A stretch of DNA of 51,150 bases from CAXMST01 sp038206985 (GTDB lineage Bacteria > Actinomycetota > Thermoleophilia > Solirubrobacterales > 70-9): NCBI GenBank assembly GCA_038206985.1, contig JBBRAH010000024.1, forward strand, positions 1-51,150, in the 5' to 3' direction. Below, piece after piece: positions 15,085 through 23,876 of the stretch. The position numbers and the translations under genes were made by a program. The notes beneath the pieces were generated by a model. That model searched no databases. It was not told the origin of the DNA and was given only the letters and a program-made list of their open reading frames with translations. Every line of letters begins with the position of its first letter. Position 1 is the stretch's first letter.

Positions 15085-16755
15085 ATGATTGGCGCCGTGA
15101 GCTCCAAGGAGCAGCCCCAACAGACAGACAGGACCCGGATCTACATCACCGGGCACCGCAATCCGGACATGGACTCGATCGCCGCGGCGATCGGCTACAC
15201 GGAGCTGCAGGGCCGTCTCGACGACGAGAACGAATACGTGGCCGTGCGGCTCGGCGAGGTCAACAGCCAGACCGCCTGGGCGCTGGAGCGCAGCGGCGCC
15301 GAGAAGCCGGACTTCATGGGTCACGTGATGCTGCGGGTGCGCGACGTGATGCGCGAAGAGTTCCCGATCGCGGGCCAGGACGAGCCGGTGCGCGAGGTGG
15401 GTCTGACGATGGCCCGCGGCAACCTCGACATCGTGCCGATCGTCGATTCCTCCGAGGAGCTGATCGGCGTGATGACCGAGCGGGCGCTCGCCCACCGCTA
15501 CATCCGTGAGTCGCGCAAGACCTCGACCCTGGTCGATGCCCCGACCACGGTGGCCGCGATCGTCGAGGTCCTCGACGGGGAACTGCTGGTGGGTGAGGAC
15601 CGGGGCATCGAGGGGCGCGTCTGGGTGCACTCGATCGATCCGAGCCGCAGCGAAAGCAAGATCTCCGAGGGCGACGTCGTCGTCGTCGGCAACCGCGTCG
15701 ATGCCCAGCAACAGACGATCGAGCTCGGTGCCGCGATGCTCGTCGCCAGCGGCGGCGAGACGCCCGAGCAGGAGATCCTCGATCTCGCCTCCGAGAAGGG
15801 CTGCACCGTCGTGGTCAGCCCGCTCGACTCCTACGTCTCCAGCCGCATGATCACGCTGGCCGCACCCTGCCGGGCGCTCGCCGACCGCGAGCCGCTGACG
15901 GTGGATCCAGACGACTTGCTCTCCGAGGTCGCCGAGCAGGTCAAGAACGTCCACTACCGCGCCGCGGTCGCCGTCGATCGCTCGAACAAGCCCGTCGGCC
16001 TGGTGACCCGCTCCGACCTCGTCTCCCCCACGCCGCGCAAGGTGGTGCTCGTCGACCACGCCGAGCAGGGTCAGAGCGTGATCGGCGTCGAGGAGGCGGA
16101 GATCGTCGAGATCCTGGATCACCACCACATCGGCTCGATCGAGACCCACGTGCCGGTCAAGGCGACCTTCGACCCGGTCGGCTCGACCGCGACCCTCGTG
16201 GTCGAGCGCTTCCGTCAGAACGGCATGGAGCCGAGCAAGCCGAGCGCGATCATGCTGCTGGCTGCGGTGCTCTCCGACACGGTCCTGCTCAACTCGCCGA
16301 CGACGACGTCGCGCGATCAGGTCGTCGTCGATTACCTCGAGCGCGCGACCGGTATCGACGCGATGGAGTTCGGCCGCGAGATGTTCGAGGCCGGCTCCGA
16401 CGTCTCCGACGTCGCGGCCTCTGAGATCGTCACGCGCGACGCCAAGGAGTACCAACTGGCCAACGGCGACACGATCTCGATCGCCCAGATCGAGACGGTC
16501 GGTAAGGGCCTGCTCGACGACCGCAAGAGCGAGCTCAGCGATGCCCTCGACAAGGTCCGCGAGAACAGGGGCTACCCGCTGGCCGCGCTGATGATCACCG
16601 ACATCCTCAGCAAGGGCACCGACCTGCTCGTCTCCGGCGACGCCTCTCCGGTCGAGCGAGTCTTCGAAAAGGACGCCGACGACGGCGTCATCGAACTTCC
16701 CGACGTGATGAGCCGCAAGAAGCAGGTCGCCCCGAAGCTGCTCGGGGCGTTCTAG
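15085..16755 (+). CDS. Manganese-dependent inorganic pyrophosphatase with CBS and DRTGG domains (family II)
   Basis: About 556 residues. N-terminal DHH domain with GHRNPDMDS (His24, Asp28, Asp30), a CBS motif (VRDVMREEFPI...IVPIVDS...LIGVMTERAL), a DRTGG-like insert, a second CBS, then the DHH motif EILDHHHIGSIE and a C-terminal DHHA2 domain ending GVIELPDVMSRKKQVAPKL. The enzyme hydrolyses pyrophosphate; the CBS pair usually binds adenine nucleotides and regulates activity. GHRNPDMDS replaces the more usual GHKNPDTDS. Start is ATG 15085 or GTG 15097; no clear ribosome site decides between them. Confidence 0.88.
   Translation: MIGAVSSKEQPQQTDRTRIYITGHRNPDMDSIAAAIGYTELQGRLDDENEYVAVRLGEVNSQTAWALERSGAEKPDFMGHVMLRVRDVMREEFPIAGQDEPVREVGLTMARGNLDIVPIVDSSEELIGVMTERALAHRYIRESRKTSTLVDAPTTVAAIVEVLDGELLVGEDRGIEGRVWVHSIDPSRSESKISEGDVVVVGNRVDAQQQTIELGAAMLVASGGETPEQEILDLASEKGCTVVVSPLDSYVSSRMITLAAPCRALADREPLTVDPDDLLSEVAEQVKNVHYRAAVAVDRSNKPVGLVTRSDLVSPTPRKVVLVDHAEQGQSVIGVEEAEIVEILDHHHIGSIETHVPVKATFDPVGSTATLVVERFRQNGMEPSKPSAIMLLAAVLSDTVLLNSPTTTSRDQVVVDYLERATGIDAMEFGREMFEAGSDVSDVAASEIVTRDAKEYQLANGDTISIAQIETVGKGLLDDRKSELSDALDKVRENRGYPLAALMITDILSKGTDLLVSGDASPVERVFEKDADDGVIELPDVMSRKKQVAPKLLGAF
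16728..16749 (+). terminator. Possible terminator hairpin at the end of the pyrophosphatase gene
   Basis: CGCCCCGA / TCGGGGCG, 8 bp with a 6-base loop, followed by TTCTA. It overlaps the last codons of the pyrophosphatase gene and lies in the 14-base gap region between convergent genes. The T run is very short, so this is tentative. Confidence 0.35.
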
Positions 16756-16769
16756 GTGCGGCCGGCCCG

Positions 16770-18581
16770 CTAGCCCAGCTTCTGTTTGAGGCTGTCGAGC
16801 TGGCCCTGAACCGCGGCGGGCAGCTTGTCACCGAACTTGGCGAGGTGCTCGGAGACCTGGGGCAGCTCGTCCTTGACAGCGGCCTCGTCTACGGAGAGCA
16901 GAGCGCTCATGTCCTCGGTGGAGACGTCGAGGCCGTCGGTGTTGAGCTCGCCCGCGGCCGGTACGAGGCCGATCGGGGTCTCGACGGTCTCGCCCTCGCC
17001 GTTACAGCGCCTGAAGACGTACTCGAGCACGCGGCTGTTCTCGCCGAAGCCCGGCCAGATGAACTTGCCGTCTTCGTCCTTGCGGAACCAGTTGACGTAG
17101 AAGATCTTCGGCAGCTTCTCCGGATCGCCCTTGGCACCGACATCGAGCCAGTGCTGGAAGTAGTCGGCCATGTTGTAGCCACAGAAGGGCAGCATCGCCA
17201 TCGGGTCGAAGCGCAGCTTGCCGACGGTGCCGAAGGCCGCGGCGGTCATCTCCGAGGACATCGTCGCGCCCATGAAAACACCGTGCTCCCAGTCGAGCGC
17301 CTCACGGACGAGCGGCACGACGCTGGCGCGGCGGCCACCGAACAGGAAGGCGTCGATCGGCACGCCAACCGGGTCCTCCCACTCCGCGGCGATCGAGGGC
17401 GCCTGGTCGGCAGCAACGGTGAATCGTGAGTTGGGATGCGCTGCCGGAGTCTCCGAATCGGGCGTCCAGTCGTTGCCGTGCCAGTCGGTGAGGTGCGCGG
17501 GGGTCTCGGGGGTCATGCCCTCCCACCAGACGTCTCCGTCGTCGGTGAGCGCCGTGTTGGTGAAGATCGTGTCCGAGGAGATCGCCTTCATCGCGTTCGG
17601 GTTGGTGTCCACACTGGTACCCGGGGCGACGCCGAAAAAGCCGGCCTCGGGATTGATCGCGTAGAGGCGGCCGTCGTCGCCGTACTTCATCCAAGCGATG
17701 TCGTCGCCGACCGTCTCGACGGTCCAGCCCTCGAGCGTCGGGATCAACATCGCGAGGTTCGTCTTGCCGCACGCTGACGGGAAGGCGCCGGTGACGAACT
17801 TGACCTCGCCGTCGGGAGAGGTGAGCTTGAGGATCAGCATGTGCTCGGCCATCCAGCCCTCGTCCTTGGCCATCGCCGAGGCGATCCGCAGCGCGAGGCA
17901 CTTCTTGCCCAGCAGGGCGTTACCGCCGTAACCGGAGCCGTAGGACCAGATCTCGCGGGTCTCGGGGTAATGGACGATGTACTTGGTCTCGGCGTTGGTC
18001 GGCCAGGGCACGTCGGCCTCGCCCTCGGAGAGCGGAGCGCCGATCGTGTGCACGCAGGGCACGAACTCGCCATCGGAGCCGAGCACGTCGAGGGCGCCCT
18101 TGCCCATCCGGGTCATGATCCGCATCGAGACGACCACGTAGGGCGAGTCGGTGAGCTGGATACCGATCTCGGACTTGTCGGAGCCGGGCGGGCCCATCGA
18201 GAAGGGGATCACGTACATCGTGCGAGAAGCCATCGCACCGTCGAAGAGGCTCTTCATCTCGGCCCGCATCTCGGCGGGGGCGCGCCAGTTGTTGGTGGGG
18301 CCTGCGCCCTCCTCGGTCTCGGAGCAGATGAAGGTCTGATCCTCCACGCGAGCGACGTCTGAGGGGTCCGACCAGGCGAGGTAGGAGTTGGGACGCTTGG
18401 CGTCGGAGAGGCGGCGGAAGGTGCCGGCGTCCACGAGCTCGGTGCAGAGACGGTCGTACTCCTCGGCGGAGCCGTCGCACCAGTAGACGCTCTCGGGCTT
18501 GGTCAGGGCTGCGATCTCCTCAACCCAATCGGTCAGGGTCTTATTGGAGGTCGGTACCTCGGTCACGGTCGCATCGCTCAT
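16770..18581 (-). CDS. pckG: Phosphoenolpyruvate carboxykinase (GTP)
   Basis: 603 residues, full length for the GTP family. The kinase P-loop FPSACGKTN lies at residues 267-275 with the reactive Cys at 271; SYGSGYGGNALLGKKC (PEP-binding region, about 213-228), VGDDIAWMK and the FLFGGRRAS.VPLV guanine-binding region are all intact. It interconverts oxaloacetate plus GTP with phosphoenolpyruvate, CO2 and GDP, the first committed step of gluconeogenesis from C4 acids. In this window it could draw off C4 carbon produced by malyl-CoA/succinyl-CoA chemistry. Monocistronic, convergent with the pyrophosphatase gene. Confidence 0.97.
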   Translation of the reverse strand: MSDATVTEVPTSNKTLTDWVEEIAALTKPESVYWCDGSAEEYDRLCTELVDAGTFRRLSDAKRPNSYLAWSDPSDVARVEDQTFICSETEEGAGPTNNWRAPAEMRAEMKSLFDGAMASRTMYVIPFSMGPPGSDKSEIGIQLTDSPYVVVSMRIMTRMGKGALDVLGSDGEFVPCVHTIGAPLSEGEADVPWPTNAETKYIVHYPETREIWSYGSGYGGNALLGKKCLALRIASAMAKDEGWMAEHMLILKLTSPDGEVKFVTGAFPSACGKTNLAMLIPTLEGWTVETVGDDIAWMKYGDDGRLYAINPEAGFFGVAPGTSVDTNPNAMKAISSDTIFTNTALTDDGDVWWEGMTPETPAHLTDWHGNDWTPDSETPAAHPNSRFTVAADQAPSIAAEWEDPVGVPIDAFLFGGRRASVVPLVREALDWEHGVFMGATMSSEMTAAAFGTVGKLRFDPMAMLPFCGYNMADYFQHWLDVGAKGDPEKLPKIFYVNWFRKDEDGKFIWPGFGENSRVLEYVFRRCNGEGETVETPIGLVPAAGELNTDGLDVSTEDMSALLSVDEAAVKDELPQVSEHLAKFGDKLPAAVQGQLDSLKQKLG

Positions 18582-18771
18582 CGCTGAAGTTCAGCTCCTC
18601 TCTCGGCTGCTGCTCGTTGTCTGCCTCGTGGATGGCGCGGGGCCCCGCGCGTAGGTGGCTTGCGGACCCGGCGCTTGATCGAGATTCTGCCGTATGCGGA
18701 AGCGGCACGGCGCCAGACCGGGGCCCGGATAGCCGCAATACCCGCAAAGAGCGGGATTGCGGCACCTTGCG

Positions 18772-19200
18772 TCAAGGCTTGTTGGTGATCTTCACAGTCA
18801 CGTTCTTGCCCGACAGGAGCTTGCCCGAAGCCTGGACCTTGCAGCGATCAGGGTTCGGCATCGCGGTCCCCAACTTGAACTTGATCTTCGAGCGGCGGGT
18901 CTTGTCCTGGTTCTCGGGAGTTCCCGGCTGCGGGTCGTATCCCTGACTCGCTCCCTTGTAACAGAGGGTCTGGTAGCGGTACTGGACCTTCTTGCGCTTC
19001 GGCTGGGTCGAGATCGAGACCTGCATCGTGCCCGGGTTGTTGACGAACCCGGTCGCCACCGCCACCGGCGTCTCGTTGTTCTTGTTCTTGCGAGCCGTGT
19101 TCTTGTCGACGAGCTTCTTGCCGCCGCCGCCCAGCGAGATCGCCGGAATCGCGACAGCGATCCCCAGCAGTGCCAGCGCGAGTATCAGTGATTTCCTCAT
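18772..19200 (-). CDS. Small secreted basic protein of unknown function
   Basis: 142 residues. A clear signal peptide (MRKSLILALALLGIAVAIPAIS) is followed by GGGGKK and a Lys/Arg/Asn-rich mature region with two or three Cys (LCYKGAS, DRCKVQ) and a predicted beta-strand pattern (VKIKFKLGTA, KNVTVKITN). I recognise no family. The basic, small mature part suggests attachment to anionic cell-wall polymers, which is inference. It is divergent from the sucC-like gene and transcribed towards pckG with a 190-base gap. Confidence 0.7.
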   Translation of the reverse strand: MRKSLILALALLGIAVAIPAISLGGGGKKLVDKNTARKNKNNETPVAVATGFVNNPGTMQVSISTQPKRKKVQYRYQTLCYKGASQGYDPQPGTPENQDKTRRSKIKFKLGTAMPNPDRCKVQASGKLLSGKNVTVKITNKP

Positions 19201-19287
19201 GGGTTCGTGTTGCTCCCTTTGTTCCGCCTCGAAGCGCTGATCAGGGTATCGGCCCCATCGGGCATTTCATTAGCGCCGTCCGGGACG

Positions 19288-19316
19288 TTGGGTCGCGTCC
19301 GGGGGTCGAATATGTA
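19288..19316 (+). promoter_or_regulatory. Probable housekeeping promoter of the sucCD-like operon
   Basis: TTGGGT (-35, 19288-19293), a 17-base spacer and TATGTA (-10, 19311-19316), 60 bases ahead of the ATG at 19377. Position and spacing fit a sigma-A promoter. Confidence 0.5.
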
Positions 19317-19376
19317 GGGTTCCGAATCCGCGGCCGCCCGGTCGCCCGGAACTTTCCACCGTCTCGAGCCACAACC

Positions 19377-20678
19377 ATGCGCTTCTACGAATTCGAATCA
19401 CGCCGTCTGGTCGAGTTGGCCGGGATCCCGGTCACGAAGTACGGCTTCTGCACCACCGCGGACGAGGCCAGGGAGGCCGCCGCCGAGATCGGTGGCCCGA
19501 CCGTGATCAAGTCGCAGGTGCTGACCGGCGGCCGGATGAAGGCCGGCGGCGTCAAGTTCGCCGACACGCCCGAGGAGGCCGCCTCCTACGCCGCGGAGAT
19601 CCTCGAGCTCGAGATCGCCGGCCACATGCCGGTCGGCGTGCTGGTCGATCCCAAGGCCGAGGTCGAGCAGGAGTACTACGCCGCCTGCCTCTGGGACGGC
19701 CGCGCCAAGCGCCCGATGATGCTGTTCAGCGACATGGGCGGCATCGACATCGAGCAGGTCGCGGAGGAACATCCCGACCACGTCGGCCGCGGTCACCTCT
19801 CGAACCTGCATCCGATCGCGGACTTCCAGGCCAAGGAGACCGTCGCCCGCTGTGGAATGACCGGCTCCGAACTGGGGCGCGCAAGCCGCGTGCTCGCCGG
19901 CCTGGCCCGACTGCAGCGCGAGTACGACATGACTTTGGCCGAGATCAACCCCGTCGCCCGTCTCGCGGACGGCAGCTTCGTCGCCCTCGACGCGCACATG
20001 GAGATGGAAGACGAGGCCGTCGGCCGGCACAAGAAGGTGCTGGAGTCGATCGGCGTGGATCTCAGCGAGCCGCGCGAGACCTATGAGCCCTCCGAGTTCG
20101 AGCGCAACGTCAAGGCGATCGACGCCGCTGACCACCGCGGCGTCATCCAGGGCAAGGACCACGGCTTCCACGGCGACCTCGGTCTCGTGATCGGCGCCGG
20201 CGGCGGCTCCCTGACGCTCACCGACGCCGTGCGCTCGCAGGGCGGCAAGCCCGCCAACTACGCCGAGATCGGCGGCAACCCCTCGGTCAAGAAGGCCAAG
20301 GGCCTGGCGATGGAGGTGCTGAAGAAGGACGGTGTCGAGAAAATCGCCGTGATGATGTCGATCGTCTCCAACACCCGGGTCGACATCGTCGCCCGCGGCG
20401 TGATCAAGGCCTGCCTCGAGCTGGACAAGGATCCCGCCGAGACCATCGCGATCTTCCGCATCCCAGGCGCCTGGGAGGACGAGGGCTACAAGATCCTCGA
20501 CAAGTACGGAGTCGAGTACTGCGACCGCTCAGTCTCGATGTGGGAGGCCGCGGGACGCGCCGTCGCCAAGGTCCAGGGCGACGACGCCACCGGGGGCGAG
20601 GGCGAGATCGGCCAGGCCGGCGTCACTGCAACCCCCGACGAGGTCGCGCCTTCGTCGGCGAGCGAGACAGGAACCTGA
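19377..20678 (+). CDS. Succinyl-CoA synthetase beta-like (ATP-grasp) CoA ligase subunit
   Basis: 433 residues. N-terminal ATP-grasp domain (MRFYEFESRRLVELAGIPV, KSQVLTGGRMKAGGVKFAD, LAEINPVARL) and C-terminal CoA-ligase domain (GLVIGAGGGSLTLTDAV, NYAEIGGNPS). Family reaction: acid + ATP + CoA to acyl-CoA + ADP + Pi. At 433 residues it is longer than common SucC (about 390) and its N-terminus differs from the usual MDIHEYQ type, so malate-CoA ligase or citryl-CoA synthetase large subunit are live alternatives, the first attractive because malyl-CoA lyase is nearby. The alpha subunit gene starts 2 bases after the stop. Confidence 0.85.
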   Translation: MRFYEFESRRLVELAGIPVTKYGFCTTADEAREAAAEIGGPTVIKSQVLTGGRMKAGGVKFADTPEEAASYAAEILELEIAGHMPVGVLVDPKAEVEQEYYAACLWDGRAKRPMMLFSDMGGIDIEQVAEEHPDHVGRGHLSNLHPIADFQAKETVARCGMTGSELGRASRVLAGLARLQREYDMTLAEINPVARLADGSFVALDAHMEMEDEAVGRHKKVLESIGVDLSEPRETYEPSEFERNVKAIDAADHRGVIQGKDHGFHGDLGLVIGAGGGSLTLTDAVRSQGGKPANYAEIGGNPSVKKAKGLAMEVLKKDGVEKIAVMMSIVSNTRVDIVARGVIKACLELDKDPAETIAIFRIPGAWEDEGYKILDKYGVEYCDRSVSMWEAAGRAVAKVQGDDATGGEGEIGQAGVTATPDEVAPSSASETGT

Positions 20679-20680
20679 GC

Positions 20681-21592
20681 ATGCCCGTACTTCTGAAGGA
20701 GGACTTCACCTTCATCGTCCAGGGCATCACCGGCCGCGAGGCGGTCAATCTGACGCGCGAGTGCCTCGACTTCGGCTCGAAGATCGTCGGCGGCGTCACC
20801 CCCGGCCGCAAGGGCCGCGAGGTGCACGGCGTTCCCGTCTTCGACACCGTCGAGCAGGCGGTCGAGCACCACGGAGCACCGATCGACGGCGCAGTCGCGA
20901 CCGTCCCCCCCGCCTTCACCAAGGACGCCGTCTTCGAGGCGATCGAAAACGGGATCAAGCTGATCGTGGTCGTCACGGAGCGCATTCCGCGTCGCGACGT
21001 GGCCGAGATGGTCGAGCTCGCCAACGAGCGCGGCGCCCGGATCATCGGCCCCAACTGCCTCGGTCTGATCTCCCCCGGCGTCGCCAAGATGGGCGGCATC
21101 GGTGGCCCCGCCAAGGACGCGGCCAAGGCCTACAAGCCAGGCCCCGTCGGCGTGATGAGCCGCTCGGGTGGCATGACCACTGAGATCTCCTCGTCGCTGA
21201 CCCAGGCCGGCCTTGGCGTCTCCACGGCGATCTCGATCGGCGGTGACGCGATCATCGGCTCCACCTACGCCGAGCTGCTGCCGCTATTTGAGGCCGACGA
21301 GCAGACCGAGGCGATCGTGATCTACACCGAGCCCGGTGGCCGCATGGAGGCCGAGCTGGTCGACTGGCGTGAGGCCAACGACGCGAAGCTGCCGATCGTC
21401 GCATTCATGGCCGGCAAGTTCATGGACGACGAGGAGATGCAGGGCATGAGCTTCGGCCACGCCGGCACGATCGTCGAGGGCAAAGAGGATTCGGCGACCG
21501 AGAAGATCGCCCGCCTCCAGGAGGCCGGGATCCCGGTCGTCGAGCGGATCGACCAGATCCCCGATGCCGTCAAGGAGGCGCTGGGCAGATGA
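20681..21592 (+). CDS. Succinyl-CoA synthetase alpha-like CoA ligase subunit
   Basis: 303 residues. CoA-binding Rossmann domain (FIVQGITGREAVNLTRECLDFG, VGGVTPGRKG) and ligase domain with IGPNCLGLISPG, SRSGGMTTEI and the phosphohistidine loop GMSFGHAGTIVEG (His260). It pairs with the upstream beta-like subunit. GDAIIGSTYAELLPLFEAD is the usual alpha motif. Its stop overlaps the start of a ferredoxin gene by 4 bases, which is unusual for sucCD. Substrate acid undetermined (succinate, malate or citrate). Confidence 0.87.
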   Translation: MPVLLKEDFTFIVQGITGREAVNLTRECLDFGSKIVGGVTPGRKGREVHGVPVFDTVEQAVEHHGAPIDGAVATVPPAFTKDAVFEAIENGIKLIVVVTERIPRRDVAEMVELANERGARIIGPNCLGLISPGVAKMGGIGGPAKDAAKAYKPGPVGVMSRSGGMTTEISSSLTQAGLGVSTAISIGGDAIIGSTYAELLPLFEADEQTEAIVIYTEPGGRMEAELVDWREANDAKLPIVAFMAGKFMDDEEMQGMSFGHAGTIVEGKEDSATEKIARLQEAGIPVVERIDQIPDAVKEALGR

Positions 21593-21837
21593 GTAACTCG
21601 GGCGACGCCAACGGCACTTTCATCAACGTCGAGGTCGAGGACTCGATCAAAGGCGACCCCGTACTCGGCCACAAGCTCGAGGAGGCCTGCCCGGTCGACA
21701 TCTTCAAGGCATCCGGCAGCGGCGTGGACGTCGTCGAGGAGAACCTCGACGAGTGCGTCCTCTGCAACCTCTGCGTCGATGCCGCCAGGGCCGCCGGCCA
21801 GGACGGCGGCGTGCGCATCATCAAGCTCTACGAATAG
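21589..21837 (+). CDS. FixX-like ferredoxin with a single [4Fe-4S] site
   Basis: 82 residues. Four Cys are present: Cys34 in ACPVDIF and Cys56-x2-Cys59-x2-Cys62 in ECVLCNLC, enough for one [4Fe-4S] cluster; the second CxxCxxC set of bacterial 2[4Fe-4S] ferredoxins is missing. The order CP ... CxxCxxC is that of FixX-type ferredoxins, which sit next to ETF:quinone oxidoreductases. Here it ATGA-overlaps the CoA ligase alpha gene instead. Likely an electron carrier in the cytoplasm; its partner is not in the window. Confidence 0.78.
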   Translation: MSNSGDANGTFINVEVEDSIKGDPVLGHKLEEACPVDIFKASGSGVDVVEENLDECVLCNLCVDAARAAGQDGGVRIIKLYE

Positions 21838-21952
21838 GCCTCGAGCCATCCGCGGGTGAGACGGATGAGCGGCAGCGGCTCGGCAGCGATCCGCAACTTG
21901 ATCTCGCTCCAGTAGAGGCGGCGGCGAGCGAGACTCCTGTAAGGATGCCCCG

Positions 21953-23809
21953 ATGAGCGAGGAGGACGGGCAGAGCGAGGATGAGCCGGTAGCCGTGTTC
22001 GTGATCGGCGCCCCCGGCGCCGGCGGACCCGCACTCGCGACTGCCCTGGCATCGCTGCCGGCCGCCGGGCCGCTCGAGTATGAGCCGACCGAGCCAGTAT
22101 CGGAGGAGCGTCTGGCCGAGACCGGCGATCGGCGGACCGCCGACGACGCGGAGGGGGCGGCCGTCACCTCAGCCGAGCAGACCGGCGAGAGGCCCCGCCG
22201 GCACACGGTCGACGGTGCTCCCCGGCGCTCGCTTCAGGTTCCCTACCTGCGGAGGCTCTACCCGGCTGCCCGATTCATCCTCTGTTGGCGACCGCCCCAG
22301 GAGGCGACGGCTCAGGCGTATCACGACTGGGAAGCCGGGCGCGCGCTCACCCACCCCGACCTGCCCGGCTGGGAGGGGCCGCGCTGGTGCTTCGCCCTGA
22401 CGCCCGGATGGCGCGAGCTCTCAGGCGAGGATCTGGGCACCATCGTCGCCCGGCAGTGGTCCGCCACGACCGAGTCGGCGCTCGAGGATCTTCCCGAGCT
22501 CGAGCCCTCCCGGTGGGGAGTCACCTCGCACGCGGCGCTGCGTTCCAACCCGGCGGCTGAACTCGGGCGGCTCTGCGGCTTCCTCGGGATCGATCCGGGT
22601 GGACTGGCCCAGGCCGCGGAGTTGCTCCGCAGTGAGCTCGAAGGGCAGTTGCCACACGAGGACCTACCCGAGGACCTGCAGGCCGCACTCCCGCAAACGG
22701 CGGAGATCGCCCGCAAGGCCCAGACCTGGCTCGCCGACCCGGGTCGCGGGCGCGGCGACGGTGCCGATCCGGCCTCGCGGCAGTCCCCCCTGCGTTCGGT
22801 CCACACCGGCTCCATGCCGGATCTCCTCGGCCGACTCGGCTCCTCCCTGCTGATCAGCACCTACCAGGCGGGCAAGCTGATTGTCGGCCGCAAGGATGGG
22901 ATCCAGCTCAACACCCACTTCCGCAACTTCGACCAGCCAATGGGCCTGGCGCTCCATCAGGACCGTCTGGCAATCGGCACTCGCAGCGCCGTGCTCGAGT
23001 ACCGCAACATGCCCGCGGCCGCGGAGAAGTTGGAGCCGAAGGGCACCCATGACGCCTGTTACATCTTCCGCAAGGCCAACGTCACCGGCGACGTGCGGAT
23101 CCACGATCTCGCCTACTGCCAGGGCGAGCTGTGGTTCGTCGCAACCGGCTTCTCCTGCCTGGCCACGCTCGATGACGAGCACAGCTTCGTGCCTCGCTGG
23201 CAGCCGCCGTTCATCAGCAAGCTGTTGCCGACCGATCGCTGCCATCTCAATGGGATGTGCGCGATCGACGACCGCATCGAGTGGGTCACGGCGCTCGGCA
23301 CCACCGACACCGACGGCGGCTGGCGCGAGAACAAGGCGGCCGGCGGCGTGCTGATGAATGTGCCGACGAACGAGATCGTGCTCGACGGTCTCTCGATGCC
23401 GCACTCTCCACGCTGGCACGACGGCCGCCTCTGGTTCCTGGAATCAGGGCGCGGCCGTCTCTGTGTCGCCGACCCGGAAGCCGGGACGTACGAGAGCGTC
23501 TGCGAGCTACCCGGTTTCACCCGTGGCCTCGCATTCGCGGGCCCGCTCGCGTTCGTCGGCCTCTCCCAGATCCGCGAGACGAAGACCTTCGGCGGATTGC
23601 CGATCGAGGAGCGACTGCGGGAGCGGCTCTGCGGCGTGTGGGCGGTGGACACGCAGACAGGCAAGATCGCCGGCTTCCTGCGCTTCGAACAGGCGGTCCA
23701 GGAGGTCTACGACGTAAGCGTGCTCAGCGGGCTTCGCAAGCCCGAGATCGCCGAGACCGACAGCGAAACGACCCGGCAGTCCTACGTGATCAAGGGCTGG
23801 AAGCCCTAG
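21953..23809 (+). CDS. Sulfotransferase-like domain fused to a TIGR03032 domain
   Basis: 618 residues. Residues 1-260 resemble a sulfotransferase fold: a P-loop-like VFVIGAPGAGGPALATAL, then QVPYLRRLYPAARFILCWRPP.EATAQAYHDW and VTSHAALRSNPAAELGRLCGFLGI, equivalent to the PAPS 3'-phosphate region. Residues about 285-610 match the TIGR03032 type: SLLISTYQAGKLIVG, FDQPMGLALHQDRLAIGT, HDLAYCQGELWFVAT, LSMPHSPRWHDGRLWFLESGRG, a beta-propeller-like repeat series. TIGR03032 is known attached to sulfotransferase/TPR proteins; its function is not established. The P-loop lacks the usual RSGTS/T, so catalysis is doubtful. Confidence 0.78.
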   Translation: MSEEDGQSEDEPVAVFVIGAPGAGGPALATALASLPAAGPLEYEPTEPVSEERLAETGDRRTADDAEGAAVTSAEQTGERPRRHTVDGAPRRSLQVPYLRRLYPAARFILCWRPPQEATAQAYHDWEAGRALTHPDLPGWEGPRWCFALTPGWRELSGEDLGTIVARQWSATTESALEDLPELEPSRWGVTSHAALRSNPAAELGRLCGFLGIDPGGLAQAAELLRSELEGQLPHEDLPEDLQAALPQTAEIARKAQTWLADPGRGRGDGADPASRQSPLRSVHTGSMPDLLGRLGSSLLISTYQAGKLIVGRKDGIQLNTHFRNFDQPMGLALHQDRLAIGTRSAVLEYRNMPAAAEKLEPKGTHDACYIFRKANVTGDVRIHDLAYCQGELWFVATGFSCLATLDDEHSFVPRWQPPFISKLLPTDRCHLNGMCAIDDRIEWVTALGTTDTDGGWRENKAAGGVLMNVPTNEIVLDGLSMPHSPRWHDGRLWFLESGRGRLCVADPEAGTYESVCELPGFTRGLAFAGPLAFVGLSQIRETKTFGGLPIEERLRERLCGVWAVDTQTGKIAGFLRFEQAVQEVYDVSVLSGLRKPEIAETDSETTRQSYVIKGWKP

Positions 23810-23876
23810 ATCCAGCCGCCCAAGCCGCCGCTCGCGCTCAGCATGGCGCGGACTCGGAGCGGCACAATACCCAGCG

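Noticed and set aside
14656..16455. A 599-codon open frame on the minus strand
   Set aside because: Antisense to the thioesterase and CBS/DHH pyrophosphatase genes; low-complexity translation and no recognisable domain.
19398..20171. A 257-codon open frame on the minus strand
   Set aside because: Antisense to the ATP-grasp CoA ligase gene with clear family motifs; shadow frame.
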